DNA from: Desulfurococcales archaeon
GTDB lineage: Archaea > Thermoproteota > Thermoprotei_A > Sulfolobales > NBVN01
Direction: 5' to 3'
Assembly (NCBI GenBank): GCA_015521295.1
Contig: WAOL01000010.1
Coordinates: forward strand, 1-42,160
Length of the DNA: 42,160 nt
Both the position numbers and the translations under genes were made by a program. The notes beneath the pieces were generated by a model. It saw only the letters and a list, made by a program, of their open reading frames with translations. It was not told where the DNA came from and made no database searches. Shown here piece by piece: positions 1-9,628 of the stretch. How positions within the stretch are numbered: the first letter of the stretch is position 1; every line of letters begins with the position of its first letter.

Positions 1-234
1 ATGAAGAAGTACTACTACAGGAGGGACTCAGCACGCGGACTATACGCCACATTCACATGGCTCGTTGAGGAGGTTGGTGAACTCGCCGAAGCGCTGCTCT
101 CAGGTGATAAGGAAGCAATCGCTGAGGAAATAGCTGATGTCCTCGCTTGGCTATCCTCAGTATCGAACCTTGTTGGCGTTGATATTGAGGAGGCATTCAG
201 GAAGAAATACATGAACCCTGAACCTCCGTTATAG
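1..234 (+). CDS. MazG-like nucleotide pyrophosphohydrolase, short; may begin upstream of the window
   Basis: Translation contains MazG-type EEVGELAEALL...EEIADVLAWL motif; ORF begins at base 1. Confidence 0.8.
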   Translation: MKKYYYRRDSARGLYATFTWLVEEVGELAEALLSGDKEAIAEEIADVLAWLSSVSNLVGVDIEEAFRKKYMNPEPPL

Positions 235-639
235 TGGGACAAAATTCCCACTCCACAGGAATCCAAGGGGTCCCAAACCCACAACAACAAGATGTGTGGC
301 ACACATCACCACCACAGCTCCCACCCCCTTCCAGTTCACTTCCAAACACATTCAGAGCTACTCAACTTGAAGATATAGTTTACCTTTTGTAGAGTTACAA
401 AATGTAGGGAAATTAAAAAGAGAAAATGGTGAGAAATGGTGTTTGTTTATATTCTCATCATTATTCAATTATACAAACTGCTTTCTTAAATAGTTAGCAG
501 TTTCCAGTGGAAGTATAGGGGTATGGGGGTCTTGTTACCTGCCCTAATTACGTTTGAGCGCAGAGGTTAGAATTGAGTTGCTCTGTAAGGTTTGTTGTTT
601 TGGGTGGGAAATAAGTGGGTTCCAAAAGAAGGGTTGGGG

Positions 640-1533
640 TTACTTGCTGACTAGTTTTAGTATGGTGTTCCAAGCGTCGTCGACGGCTTTCTCCAGTATC
701 TTTATGTCGTCCTTGGTTAGTGTTCTGAATCTTCCTTGTAGTTTGATGTATTCCTCAATGGGTTTCCTTTTGCTCTTGTCTGCGTAGGGTCTGCTTGGTG
801 GGCTTATGGTTACTTTCCCGTTTTCGGCTTCGAATAAGATCCACATGCCTGTCTCTACCGCTAGTTTGGCTACCTCGACTGTTTTTGATGGGTCAAATCT
901 CCACCCTACTGGACATGGGGCGTGTAGGTGTATGAACTTGAAGCCCTTGATTGACGCCGCCTTCCTTAGTTTCGCTATGAAGTCGAGGGGATATCCGACA
1001 CTGGCTGTCGCTACGTAGGGCACTTTATGCATGAGCATTATTAGTGGGAGTTCCTTCTTGTTCTCCCTCTTCCCCCTCCATGTCGTGGTGGTCCACGCAC
1101 CATAGGGTGTTAGTGAGGACCTCTGTATCCCCGTGTTCATGTATGCCTCGTTGTCAACGCAGATGTGGATTATGTTGTCATTCCTCTCAGCAGCGCCTGA
1201 AAGCGTCGCGAACCCTATGTCCGCAGTTCCTCCGTCACCTCCCCACGCAACCACCACAGCGTCCTCACCGAGGATTTCCTTAGCCGCTGATACTCCAGCA
1301 GCTACCGCATCCGATGACGCGAACGGGACGTTGAGTGTTGGGTAGATGAATGCACCGCCCGGCATTAGGCCCTGAATTATTGAGGTGCATCCGGCAGGCA
1401 CCACTAGGATAATTTTCTTCCCTAGCGCCATCCCCAAGTACTTGAGGCCCAGTGCCTCAGGGCATCCTGGGCATGACGCGTTGCCGGGTAAGAGGAGCTT
1501 TTCCTTGGGTAAGTCCCTCAACGTGACCGGCAC
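640..1533 (-). CDS. porB: 2-oxoacid (pyruvate-type):ferredoxin oxidoreductase beta subunit (TPP-binding)
   Basis: CPGC motif, GDGGTADIG TPP-binding motif, NEAYMNTGIQRS; last gene of a G-D-A-B operon. Confidence 0.93.
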   Translation of the reverse strand: MPVTLRDLPKEKLLLPGNASCPGCPEALGLKYLGMALGKKIILVVPAGCTSIIQGLMPGGAFIYPTLNVPFASSDAVAAGVSAAKEILGEDAVVVAWGGDGGTADIGFATLSGAAERNDNIIHICVDNEAYMNTGIQRSSLTPYGAWTTTTWRGKRENKKELPLIMLMHKVPYVATASVGYPLDFIAKLRKAASIKGFKFIHLHAPCPVGWRFDPSKTVEVAKLAVETGMWILFEAENGKVTISPPSRPYADKSKRKPIEEYIKLQGRFRTLTKDDIKILEKAVDDAWNTILKLVSK

Positions 1534-1539
1534 ACTCCA

Positions 1540-2727
1540 TCACCTCCCATAATACCATTCAATAAACCTCGAGAACTTACCTGTCTCCTCGACCTCCGCG
1601 ACGGACTTCAGCACAGCGTCAGCTATGTCCTCATACGTCACGTCCAACCCGGTAATCCCTGCTAGAATGTTCTTCACGGGTACACGGATCCCTGCAGCCA
1701 TTAGATGGGCGGCAACATCAAGGAATAATGGGCCTGCCGAACCTGCCGACACTGACCTGTCGAACACTATGACGCTTTTGGCGTTAACTACCCACTTAAG
1801 TATGTCCTCACGCGGGAATGGCCTAACGTAACGTACCTTAATCAACCCAACTTTAATGCCGTTTGTCCTTAGAGAGTCCACAGCCTCACGCATGTCGCCT
1901 ACCCAAGCACCCATCCCAACGATGAAGTGGGATGCGTCCTCACACCTGTAGCACTCGATTAACCCTCCATACCTCCTCCCAGTCAGTTTACCCCATTCCT
2001 CATCAACTTCTTCGATGACTTTCTTAGCTGCTTCCAGTGAGTTGTGGATGTCCTCCCTCATCCTCATGTTCTCCTTAAGGTTGCGGGGCACGTTACCCAT
2101 TAGTAACGAGTCACCAGGCTTGAACACGTATGGCTGCCTCCTAGGTGGCAGGAATGTGTCCACGAGCTCCTGGTCAGGTATGTCCACGGGTTCGGTCGTG
2201 TGGCTAAGTATGAATGCGTCAAGACCAACTATCCCGGGCAGGAACACACGTGGGTCCTCAGTTATCTTGAACATCTTTATTGTCTCGTCCAGAACCTCCT
2301 GGTTGTGTTCAGCCATCATTATTAGCCAGCCACTGTCACGCTGATCCATTATGTCTGAGTGGTCAGTCCAGATATTCCAGGGCGGACCTAAGGTCCTCGT
2401 AACTATGGCCATTACGAGAGGTATCCTCGAGCCCGCGACCCACCACACCATCTCATGCATGTACAGTAACCCCTGAGATGATGTGGCTGTGAATGCCCTA
2501 ACACCTCCTGACGCCGCACCGTACGCCGCTGCTAGTGCTGAGTGCTCCGACTCAACCCTAATCATCTTTGCGTCCATCTCACCATCCTCTATGAACTGCG
2601 CTAGCTTCTCAACAATCGTTGTTTGCGGGGTTATTGGGTACGCAGCCACTACCTTAACCCTTGAGAGCTTGGCGGCATACGCCGCCGCGTAATTACCTGT
2701 TAAGGGCTTAACCACCATCACAATCAC
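1540..2727 (-). CDS. porA: 2-oxoacid:ferredoxin oxidoreductase alpha subunit
   Basis: AAYPITPQTTIVEKL, RVESEHSALAAAYGAASGGVRAFTATSSQGL motifs; operon context. Confidence 0.93.
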   Translation of the reverse strand: MIVMVVKPLTGNYAAAYAAKLSRVKVVAAYPITPQTTIVEKLAQFIEDGEMDAKMIRVESEHSALAAAYGAASGGVRAFTATSSQGLLYMHEMVWWVAGSRIPLVMAIVTRTLGPPWNIWTDHSDIMDQRDSGWLIMMAEHNQEVLDETIKMFKITEDPRVFLPGIVGLDAFILSHTTEPVDIPDQELVDTFLPPRRQPYVFKPGDSLLMGNVPRNLKENMRMREDIHNSLEAAKKVIEEVDEEWGKLTGRRYGGLIECYRCEDASHFIVGMGAWVGDMREAVDSLRTNGIKVGLIKVRYVRPFPREDILKWVVNAKSVIVFDRSVSAGSAGPLFLDVAAHLMAAGIRVPVKNILAGITGLDVTYEDIADAVLKSVAEVEETGKFSRFIEWYYGR

Positions 2728-3002
2728 CCTTCAGGAACCATGGTTATGGCGTTCTTGGGACATACGGACGCGCAGATCCCACACCCCTTACAGTAGTCAT
2801 AGTCTATCTTGATGAAGGGTCCTCCCCCCTCACTCAAGTCGATGGCGTTCTCGGGGCAGTAGAGCCAGCAGAGCCTACACTTAATGCATTTGGAGTCATC
2901 GTACACTGGCCGCATAACTCTCCAGGATCCTGTCTTACCCGCGACACCTACGCAGGGCTTCGATATTGGGAGAACCTTACCCTTAATTTCCCCTTCACTC
3001 AA
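2724..3002 (-). CDS. porD: 2-oxoacid:ferredoxin oxidoreductase delta subunit, 2x[4Fe-4S]
   Basis: Two CxxCxxxC...CP clusters (CIKCRLCWLYCP, CKGCGICASVCP). Confidence 0.93.
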   Translation of the reverse strand: MSEGEIKGKVLPISKPCVGVAGKTGSWRVMRPVYDDSKCIKCRLCWLYCPENAIDLSEGGGPFIKIDYDYCKGCGICASVCPKNAITMVPEG

Positions 3003-3558
3003 GGACCTTCACCTCCTCGTAAGCCCTTCTAGCGGCTTTCGCGTTGACCTCACCTCTGCCACCGCCTAAGTAATCCTTTATTGCCTCCTCAATGACGCCT
3101 ATCTCGAACCCTAGCGGCCTTGCTAGTGCGCCGAGTATGGCGGTGTTGACTAAGGGCCACCCGGCAAGAACTAGGTTTAAGTCTAAAGCGATTTTACTTG
3201 CGTTCACGTAATAAACCCTGTAACCCTCACCGAACTCAGGCTTTGACGGAGAGTTAATGACTATTACCCCACCCTGCTTTAAACCGTCCAGCACGTTCAC
3301 TAACTTAGGTAACGCTGGGTCAAGCACTACGACGATGTCGGGGTGTCTGATCATGGATCTTACCCTAATCCTCCTCTTCGAGATCCTGGCGAACGCCATT
3401 ACCGGCGCTCCACGCCTCTCAGCACCGAAGAATGGGAACGCCTGCCCCCATAGCCCTGCTTTGTAGGCAGCGTAAACTAGTATGTTTGCTGCGGTAACAG
3501 CTCCCTGCCCTCCCCTACCGTGGAATCGGATTTCAATCATTCCGTTACTCAAGCCCAA
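2995..3558 (-). CDS. porG: 2-oxoacid:ferredoxin oxidoreductase gamma subunit
   Basis: [22 protein letters not shown]-terminus typical of gamma subunits; start may be at the internal Met of MIEIRFHG. Confidence 0.92.
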
Positions 3559-3683
3559 GTTACCGCCTCACGTAATCATTCATTGAACTGTGTAAAATAT
3601 ATTACCCTAACTAATGTAGAAAACCTATGTTTAGCAACGTCAAATTTTGCACAAATATTTTAAAAAATTTAAGCATGATCTCC

Positions 3684-4304
3684 TCACTTAGTCAAAGTCA
3701 TCCTCGCAAGGTCCTGTGGAGTGTCAACATCGGCGAGTATGCCGACATCCTCAGTAGGCATGTAAACAATGTAGTTACCAAACCTCCTAAGGAAGCCCTT
3801 CAATCCCCTAGTCTCCTCCCCTATCTCAAGCACGTACCTGAGTAATCCCTTACTAACCACGAGGGGGTGCCCACCCTTCCCTGTCCTAACGTACCTAGGA
3901 ATAACTACGAAGTCGCCGCTCGACCTAAGGGTGGACGCGACCAAGATCAAGTTACGGAGGGTGGTTGGCTTAATGAACGGGAGATCACCCGGGTGAATAG
4001 CTACGATATCTGAGTACGGCATCACGGCAGCCACGCCTGCCTTAACGGATGATGACATCCCCTCCTCATATCTCCTATTAACAACGAAAGCCACACTGTC
4101 GAAGTCAACAGCGTCGATCACTTTCTCCTTCTCGTGACCCACGACAACCACGATGCTGTCAAATACCCTAGACTCAATGAACTTCCTGATAGTATGATGT
4201 ATTAAGGGGGCCCTAATACTGTCGAGTTCCACCTCAGTAACTAATTTATTTCCAGGAAACCTAGTTGAGAGACCTGCAGCGAGTATCACTGCTGTCACGA
4301 TCAT
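3684..4304 (-). CDS. MobA/MocA-like nucleotidyltransferase (probable molybdenum cofactor cytidylyltransferase)
   Basis: VILAAGLSTRFPGNKL, GDLPFIKPTTL, GKGGHPLVVSK; divergent to xdhC-like gene. Confidence 0.8.
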   Translation of the reverse strand: MIVTAVILAAGLSTRFPGNKLVTEVELDSIRAPLIHHTIRKFIESRVFDSIVVVVGHEKEKVIDAVDFDSVAFVVNRRYEEGMSSSVKAGVAAVMPYSDIVAIHPGDLPFIKPTTLRNLILVASTLRSSGDFVVIPRYVRTGKGGHPLVVSKGLLRYVLEIGEETRGLKGFLRRFGNYIVYMPTEDVGILADVDTPQDLARMTLTK

Positions 4305-4371
4305 TTTTGTTCATCCCGATCACCATAGGTACACACTCTACTAAATATTAAGGTGTTATAACGGTAAATTA

Positions 4372-5253
4372 GTGGGAGCTAGTATGGGGAGGAGCTTACC
4401 CGATAATGAATTAATCAAGAAAGCAGACGAGCTACTGAATTCAGGCAAGCCCATAGCCATAGCAACAATAGTAAGGAAGGAGGGTTCAGGACCGAGAGAT
4501 GTTGGAGCGAAGATCATAGTCACGCAGGAAGGTGAGGTCTACGGAACGCTTGGCGGAGGGTTCTTCGAGCAACACGTAGTTGGTGAAGCTGTGAAGGCGA
4601 TAAAGGAGGGGAAACCCAAGACACTGAAGTATTCGTTCACGGGGAAGGAGGTAGAGGGAGCCATTAATACCGGCTTAATATGCGGTGGTGTGGTGGAGGT
4701 GTTCATCGACGTGTTAAAGCCAGTTCCTAAAGTAGCTGTGTTCGGTGTTGGGAGAGTTGGAGGCCCTTTAGCAAGGATAGCGAAGTTCACAGGATTCGAT
4801 GTGATCATAGCGGACACTAACGAGGAGGTGATAAGTGAGGACCTTAGGAAAATAGCGTCACATGTGATCGTCGGCGACCCCAAACGCATTGGGGGCGAAC
4901 TCAGCAAGCACTTAGCCGAACATGATTACGCGGTCATAACGTATGGTGAGATCAACGCTGACTACATAGTACTGAAGGAATTGATAAATTCCAACGTCGG
5001 GTACGTAGGGTTGCTTGGAAGTAGGAGGAAGGTTGCTGAGTTCATTAAGAAACTCATTGCTGAGGGCGTACCCGAGGAGAAAATACTGGAGAAGCTTTCC
5101 GCCCCTACAGGAATAGACATAGGAGCGGAAACCCCTGAGGAGATAAGTGTCTCTATAGTTGCTGAAATCATAGCTAAGTTCAGAGGTCATGAAGCTCCAG
5201 GCAGGCTCTCCATAGTGAGAACCGTGCTGGAAAGTTTGAAGCAAGGCAAATAG
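4372..5253 (+). CDS. XdhC/CoxI family molybdenum-hydroxylase maturation protein
   Basis: IATIVRKEGSGPRDVGAKIIV ... GTLGGGFFEQHVV N-terminal domain plus C-terminal Rossmann domain (VAVFGVGRVGGPLA) and YVGLLGSRRK, SAPTGIDIGAETPEEI motifs. Confidence 0.92.
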   Translation: MGASMGRSLPDNELIKKADELLNSGKPIAIATIVRKEGSGPRDVGAKIIVTQEGEVYGTLGGGFFEQHVVGEAVKAIKEGKPKTLKYSFTGKEVEGAINTGLICGGVVEVFIDVLKPVPKVAVFGVGRVGGPLARIAKFTGFDVIIADTNEEVISEDLRKIASHVIVGDPKRIGGELSKHLAEHDYAVITYGEINADYIVLKELINSNVGYVGLLGSRRKVAEFIKKLIAEGVPEEKILEKLSAPTGIDIGAETPEEISVSIVAEIIAKFRGHEAPGRLSIVRTVLESLKQGK

Positions 5254-5293
5254 TTAACCTAGTTAATGGAAAGGATTTACGACCGCGAAATAA

Positions 5294-5313
5294 GTTAATG
5301 TCTCCTCATTAAC
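5294..5313. repeat. Inverted repeat GTTAATG-tctcct-CATTAAC upstream of the molybdenum hydroxylase genes
   Basis: Perfect 7-bp arms, ~70 bp before ATG 5384 and upstream of the AT-rich TATA-like stretch (5355-5368). Confidence 0.6.
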
Positions 5314-5383
5314 ATTATTAAAACAATTAATTATAAATCAGTCAATCACGGTAATATTTTTATTATAACAGGCTAAACTTTAG

Positions 5384-6274
5384 ATGGTGATATGTATACC
5401 GCGGTTCAACGTTTACATACCAAAAGACGTTAGTGATGCTCTGAACGCACTCTCTCAAAGAAAGGACTTAATACCGATGGGTGGTGGCTCAGACCTCCTA
5501 GTACTGATAAGGAGCGGGATAGTCAAGGCGGACACCGTCCTCGACCTATGGCCACTAAGAAAGGAACTAGCTTATATTAAACGAGAGAATGGCACCGTCA
5601 GGATAGGGGCCCTAACAACGGTTTCCGAACTCTGCGAGTCAGACCTAATCAAGGACGTGAGGTACGCAGGCCTAGCTGACGTTTGCAAGAAGTTCAGCAC
5701 ACCGTTCATAAGGAACATAGCTACGGTCGGGGGGAACGTGGGTGCAGCCCATCCATTATCTGACATAGCGTTAATGTTACTAGTGCTCAACGGGAAGGTG
5801 AAGCTACTAAGTAAGAATGGAGAGAGGGAAGTGAACATAGCGAAGTTCTTCAAGGGTAAGAGACGAACTGTTAGGAATCATGACGAAATCATAGCTGAGG
5901 TAAGCTTCACTGAAACACCACCTAATTCTTCAACAGCTTTCATAAAGTTTGATAGAAGATGGGGACACGCGATGGGCTACGTTCTTGTTGGGGCTTACAT
6001 GCAATTACGTGACAACATAATTAAGGACGTGAGGATAGCGTTCGACAGTACGGGGAACCCATACCCGGAGAGGGTGTGGACGACTGAGGAGTTCCTTAAG
6101 GGGAAGGAATTCAGTGACGAGCTAATCAAGCAGGCGCTAAACAATGTCCTACCCAAGGAAATGAAGAGGATAACAGACTACAGGGCATCAGCGGAGTACA
6201 GGCTTGACTTATCAAAGGTTCTTCTGAGACGCGCACTCCTCAAAATAAAATCAAGGATTGAGGGTGGTGGTTAA
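5384..6274 (+). CDS. Molybdenum hydroxylase FAD-binding (CoxM/XdhB-like) subunit
   Basis: FNVYIPKDVSDALNAL, IPMGGGSDLLVLIRSG, IRNIATVGGNVGAAHPLSDIAL FAD-binding motifs. Confidence 0.92.
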   Translation: MVICIPRFNVYIPKDVSDALNALSQRKDLIPMGGGSDLLVLIRSGIVKADTVLDLWPLRKELAYIKRENGTVRIGALTTVSELCESDLIKDVRYAGLADVCKKFSTPFIRNIATVGGNVGAAHPLSDIALMLLVLNGKVKLLSKNGEREVNIAKFFKGKRRTVRNHDEIIAEVSFTETPPNSSTAFIKFDRRWGHAMGYVLVGAYMQLRDNIIKDVRIAFDSTGNPYPERVWTTEEFLKGKEFSDELIKQALNNVLPKEMKRITDYRASAEYRLDLSKVLLRRALLKIKSRIEGGG

Positions 6275-6818
6275 CGTGAGTGTGATTCCGCGTGAGGAAT
6301 GGGATAAGTACCCAGACATAGAGATAACACTAAACGTTAACGGGAAGGACTATAAGGTGAAGGTCAAGCCCTACGAACGCCTACTTGACGTGCTGAGGTA
6401 CAAGCTAGGATTTACTGGCGTCAAGGAGGGATGCGGACGTGGAGAATGTGGGGCTTGTGTAGTCCTAATGGACGGTAAGCTAGTCCCATCATGCCTAGTG
6501 CTGGCTGTGAGAGCCAATGGTAGTAAAGTACTGACGGTTGAGGGGCTAGCGCCTGAAGGAAAGCTCCACGCAATACAGAAAGCGTTACTCGACACGTACG
6601 CGGTTCAGTGTGGCTTCTGCTTCCCCGGAGTCATACTGGCGATAAAGGCATTACTGGACAGGAACCCCAACCCAACCGACGAGGAAATCAAGGACGCGTT
6701 AAGCGGTCAGCTATGCAGGTGCGGGAGTTACCTGAGGTTCATAAAGGCAGTGAAGCTCGCCGCCCAATACATTCGTGAAGGCAAAGAATACTTCGATGAA
6801 TCGGGGGCGAGGGGGTGA
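6258..6818 (+). CDS. Molybdenum hydroxylase 2x[2Fe-2S] (CoxS/XdhC-type small) subunit; probable real start GTG at 6276
   Basis: CGRGECGACVVLMDG and QCGFCFPG...LCRCGSY cluster motifs. The TTG at 6258 lies inside the upstream gene; a GTG follows directly after its stop. Confidence 0.9.
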   Translation: MRVVVNVSVIPREEWDKYPDIEITLNVNGKDYKVKVKPYERLLDVLRYKLGFTGVKEGCGRGECGACVVLMDGKLVPSCLVLAVRANGSKVLTVEGLAPEGKLHAIQKALLDTYAVQCGFCFPGVILAIKALLDRNPNPTDEEIKDALSGQLCRCGSYLRFIKAVKLAAQYIREGKEYFDESGARG

Positions 6819-9211
6819 GATCCATGTCCGAGTTACCTGAGTATGTGAGGATAGTGGAGGAGATATTCGATAAGTATAAGGATAAGGAGTTCCTGTACGT
6901 AGGTAAGAGGATACAGCGCTGGGACGCTGTTGAGAAGATTAAGGGGAGGGTGTTATTCACGGCGGACTTCGCCAAGTACTACAGAAACGCTGTATTCGTC
7001 TACAGCGTCAGGACCAAGTATGCCCACGCTAAGATAAAGTCAATAGATATCAGTGAGGCTCAGAGGTATCCTGGAGTCCTACGCGTAATAACGGCTAAAG
7101 ACATACCTGGAGTCAATGATGTGGGTTATGTAATACCAGACCAGCCGCTACTCGTCAGTGATAAGGCAAGATACATAGGCGACATAGTAGCCCTTATAGT
7201 TGCGGAAGATCCTAACGTAGCTAAGGAAGCTGGTGAGCTGATCAAGGTAGACTACGAGAAACTACCCGTAATAACGGATCCACTCCAAGTGATTGACCTA
7301 AGGACTCTTAAGGAGAAAGAGCACCCACTAATTCACGAGGAGAGAGGTAGTGACGTAGTTGCACATTTCAAGATAAGGAAGGGAGACGTTAGAAAGGCAT
7401 TTGATGAAGCCGATGTGGTTGTTGAGGGAGAGTACAGCACGCCCTTCCAAGAACATGCATACATGGAGCCAGAAGCTGCCATAGCGTTACCCGAAGCTGA
7501 CGGAGGAGTGACTATAATAGCAACCACTCAATGCCCCTTCGACGTTAGGAAGGCCGTAGCTAAAGTTCTAGGGGTAACCCAAAACAAGGTTAGGGTAATA
7601 GTACCTGCAGTTGGAGGAGGCTTCGGTGGTAAGGAGGACGTAGCTAATGAGTTAGGTGCGAAGGCGGCCCTAGCAGCGCTAATGACTGGCAGGCCAGCGG
7701 TGGTGATTCATAGTAGGGAGGAGTCAATGATAGGTCACAGCAAGCGTCACCCAATGAAGGCATGGTATAGGCACGCGGCTAAGCGGGACGGGACGTTACT
7801 AGGAGTGGAGGCTAATATAGTATTTGATACGGGAGCGTATGCATCACTGGGTCCATTCGTGGCGTGGAGAGCAACGGTTCATGCGACCGGGCCCTACAGG
7901 GTCGAGGCAGCTAGGGTAGATACGCTCTCAGTATACACAAATAATGTCTACGCGGGTGCCTTCAGAGGTTTCGGGTGCCCGCAAGTGACATTTGCGATAG
8001 AGTCGCAGATGGATGCCCTAGCAGAGGAGTTGGGTATGGATCCCGTGGATCTGAGATTAAAGAACATACTCAGGGAAGGTGACAGGACAGTACATGGTCA
8101 GCTCCTCACAAGGGACCATGGTGTTGGGTTAGAGGAAGCTATACTGAAGGCAGTTGAGACCTCCAGATGGTATGAGAAAAGGAAACTATTCAGTAAGCAA
8201 GTAGGAACCCTGAGAAAGGGGATAGGTATTGCGTTACTGTGGCACGGTAACTCCATAGGTGTGGAAGGGGCAGACTACTCTTCAGCTACCCTGATAATAA
8301 ACAGAGACGGGTCAATAACGTTCAGAGTTGGCTTAATAGACATGGGTCAGGGATCGCAGTGGGGTATGGTTCTAATAGCATCGGAAATCTTGGGCGTGCC
8401 GCCTTCATACTTCAGGGTTGAGCAACCAGACACCGCGGCAACTCCTGACTCAGGCCCAACAGTAGCGTCAAGAAGCACTGTGATGGGCGGCGCAGCAGTA
8501 GTAAATGCAGCGTACAAACTTAGGCAGAGACTAAACAAGGTAGCTTCCACACTCCTCGGATGCGACCCAGACGACGTAGAAATAAAGGCACCCGATGTAT
8601 ACTGCAGGTCGAACCCGGAGAAGAAAGTGTCGTGGAGTGACGTGGTGGAGCAGAGCTTCTGGCTAGGAATACCGCTCCAGGAGTTCGGTTACTTCAGGGC
8701 TCCGCCAGCGGAGTGGGATGAGGAGACAGGTCAGGGAGCTCCATACATAACCTACACGTTTGGAGCAATAATCGCTGAAGTAACGGTTGACCTAGAGACT
8801 GGCGGCGTTAAGGTCGACAGAATGGTGACGGCATACGACATAGGGAAGGTGATAAACAGAGTTGGTGCCGAGCTCCACGCAGAAGGTGGTGCTATACAGG
8901 GCCTAGGCTATGCGTTAATGGAGGAGGTAGTACATAATAAGGACGCGTACGTAATGAACGCGAATCTGTCAACTTACTACATACCAACGATACACGACGT
9001 GCCTGACGAGATAATACCGATATTTGTCGAGGCAAAATATAGGAGAGGACCATTCGGAGCTAAGGGCCTAGGCGAACCATCCATAAATGGTATAGCACCA
9101 GCAATAGTGAACGCCGTCAGCCACGCAACCGGGTTAAGGTTCCACAGCATACCGCTAACGCCGGAGAAAATCTACATGGCCCTAAAGAAAGCAGGTAAAA
9201 CACTATTCTAA
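6815..9211 (+). CDS. Molybdenum hydroxylase large (molybdopterin-binding) subunit, xanthine dehydrogenase/aldehyde oxidoreductase type
   Basis: VGGGFGGKEDV, YAGAFRGFGCPQ, GAKGLGEPSINGIAPAIVNAV motifs; probable start at ATG 6824. Confidence 0.93.
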   Translation: MRSMSELPEYVRIVEEIFDKYKDKEFLYVGKRIQRWDAVEKIKGRVLFTADFAKYYRNAVFVYSVRTKYAHAKIKSIDISEAQRYPGVLRVITAKDIPGVNDVGYVIPDQPLLVSDKARYIGDIVALIVAEDPNVAKEAGELIKVDYEKLPVITDPLQVIDLRTLKEKEHPLIHEERGSDVVAHFKIRKGDVRKAFDEADVVVEGEYSTPFQEHAYMEPEAAIALPEADGGVTIIATTQCPFDVRKAVAKVLGVTQNKVRVIVPAVGGGFGGKEDVANELGAKAALAALMTGRPAVVIHSREESMIGHSKRHPMKAWYRHAAKRDGTLLGVEANIVFDTGAYASLGPFVAWRATVHATGPYRVEAARVDTLSVYTNNVYAGAFRGFGCPQVTFAIESQMDALAEELGMDPVDLRLKNILREGDRTVHGQLLTRDHGVGLEEAILKAVETSRWYEKRKLFSKQVGTLRKGIGIALLWHGNSIGVEGADYSSATLIINRDGSITFRVGLIDMGQGSQWGMVLIASEILGVPPSYFRVEQPDTAATPDSGPTVASRSTVMGGAAVVNAAYKLRQRLNKVASTLLGCDPDDVEIKAPDVYCRSNPEKKVSWSDVVEQSFWLGIPLQEFGYFRAPPAEWDEETGQGAPYITYTFGAIIAEVTVDLETGGVKVDRMVTAYDIGKVINRVGAELHAEGGAIQGLGYALMEEVVHNKDAYVMNANLSTYYIPTIHDVPDEIIPIFVEAKYRRGPFGAKGLGEPSINGIAPAIVNAVSHATGLRFHSIPLTPEKIYMALKKAGKTLF

Positions 9212-9269
9212 GCACAACGTTTTTAACTTAAAACAATTGAAGAATAGTTAATGATGGATGTGAGAAGGA

Positions 9270-9533
9270 TTGAAAGTCATTATTCGAAGAAACGAAATAA
9301 CAATTGAGGAGATAGCCACACACATTACCGCTGAGCTACTGACCAAGCAGTTAAGCGAGTTACTAGAAACACGTGAGAGAAGGGTAGCGTTCTTCTATGA
9401 GGGCGGGCCGGGCCCGTTAAACAAGGGAATGATAATTAAGGTGAGGCTATCTAAGGAATTAGGGGACAGCGACTTAGTAGCAGTGAAGAAGTTTTTCGAG
9501 GTTCGTGGGATACCCGCTAGAGTGATGGTGTAG
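9270..9533 (+). CDS. Small protein (87 aa) of unknown function downstream of the molybdenum hydroxylase genes
   Basis: Open frame with TTG start, same strand, 58 bp after the Mo subunit; composition coding-like. Confidence 0.6.
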   Translation: MKVIIRRNEITIEEIATHITAELLTKQLSELLETRERRVAFFYEGGPGPLNKGMIIKVRLSKELGDSDLVAVKKFFEVRGIPARVMV

Positions 9534-9628
9534 TAGTCATCACTCAAAATTAATCGCTGACTATGTATCAAGCCTACTTAAGGTAAGCAATATTTCTACC
9601 TAACTCTAACATTACGTGGTGACCTTAG

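Noticed and set aside
15-302. Antisense ORF over the MazG gene, and the many other ORFs in the supplied track antisense to long conserved genes
   Set aside because: They lie opposite well-supported conserved genes and have Ser/Pro/Cys-rich shadow-frame composition; no family signature or initiation context.
450-475. Minus-strand ATGATGA as a C box in the 235-640 gap
   Set aside because: No CTGA D box within a suitable distance.
5384-9211. Aerobic CO dehydrogenase (form I coxMSL)
   Set aside because: The large subunit has YAGAFRGFG instead of the AYXCSFR active-site loop, so CO oxidation is not supported.
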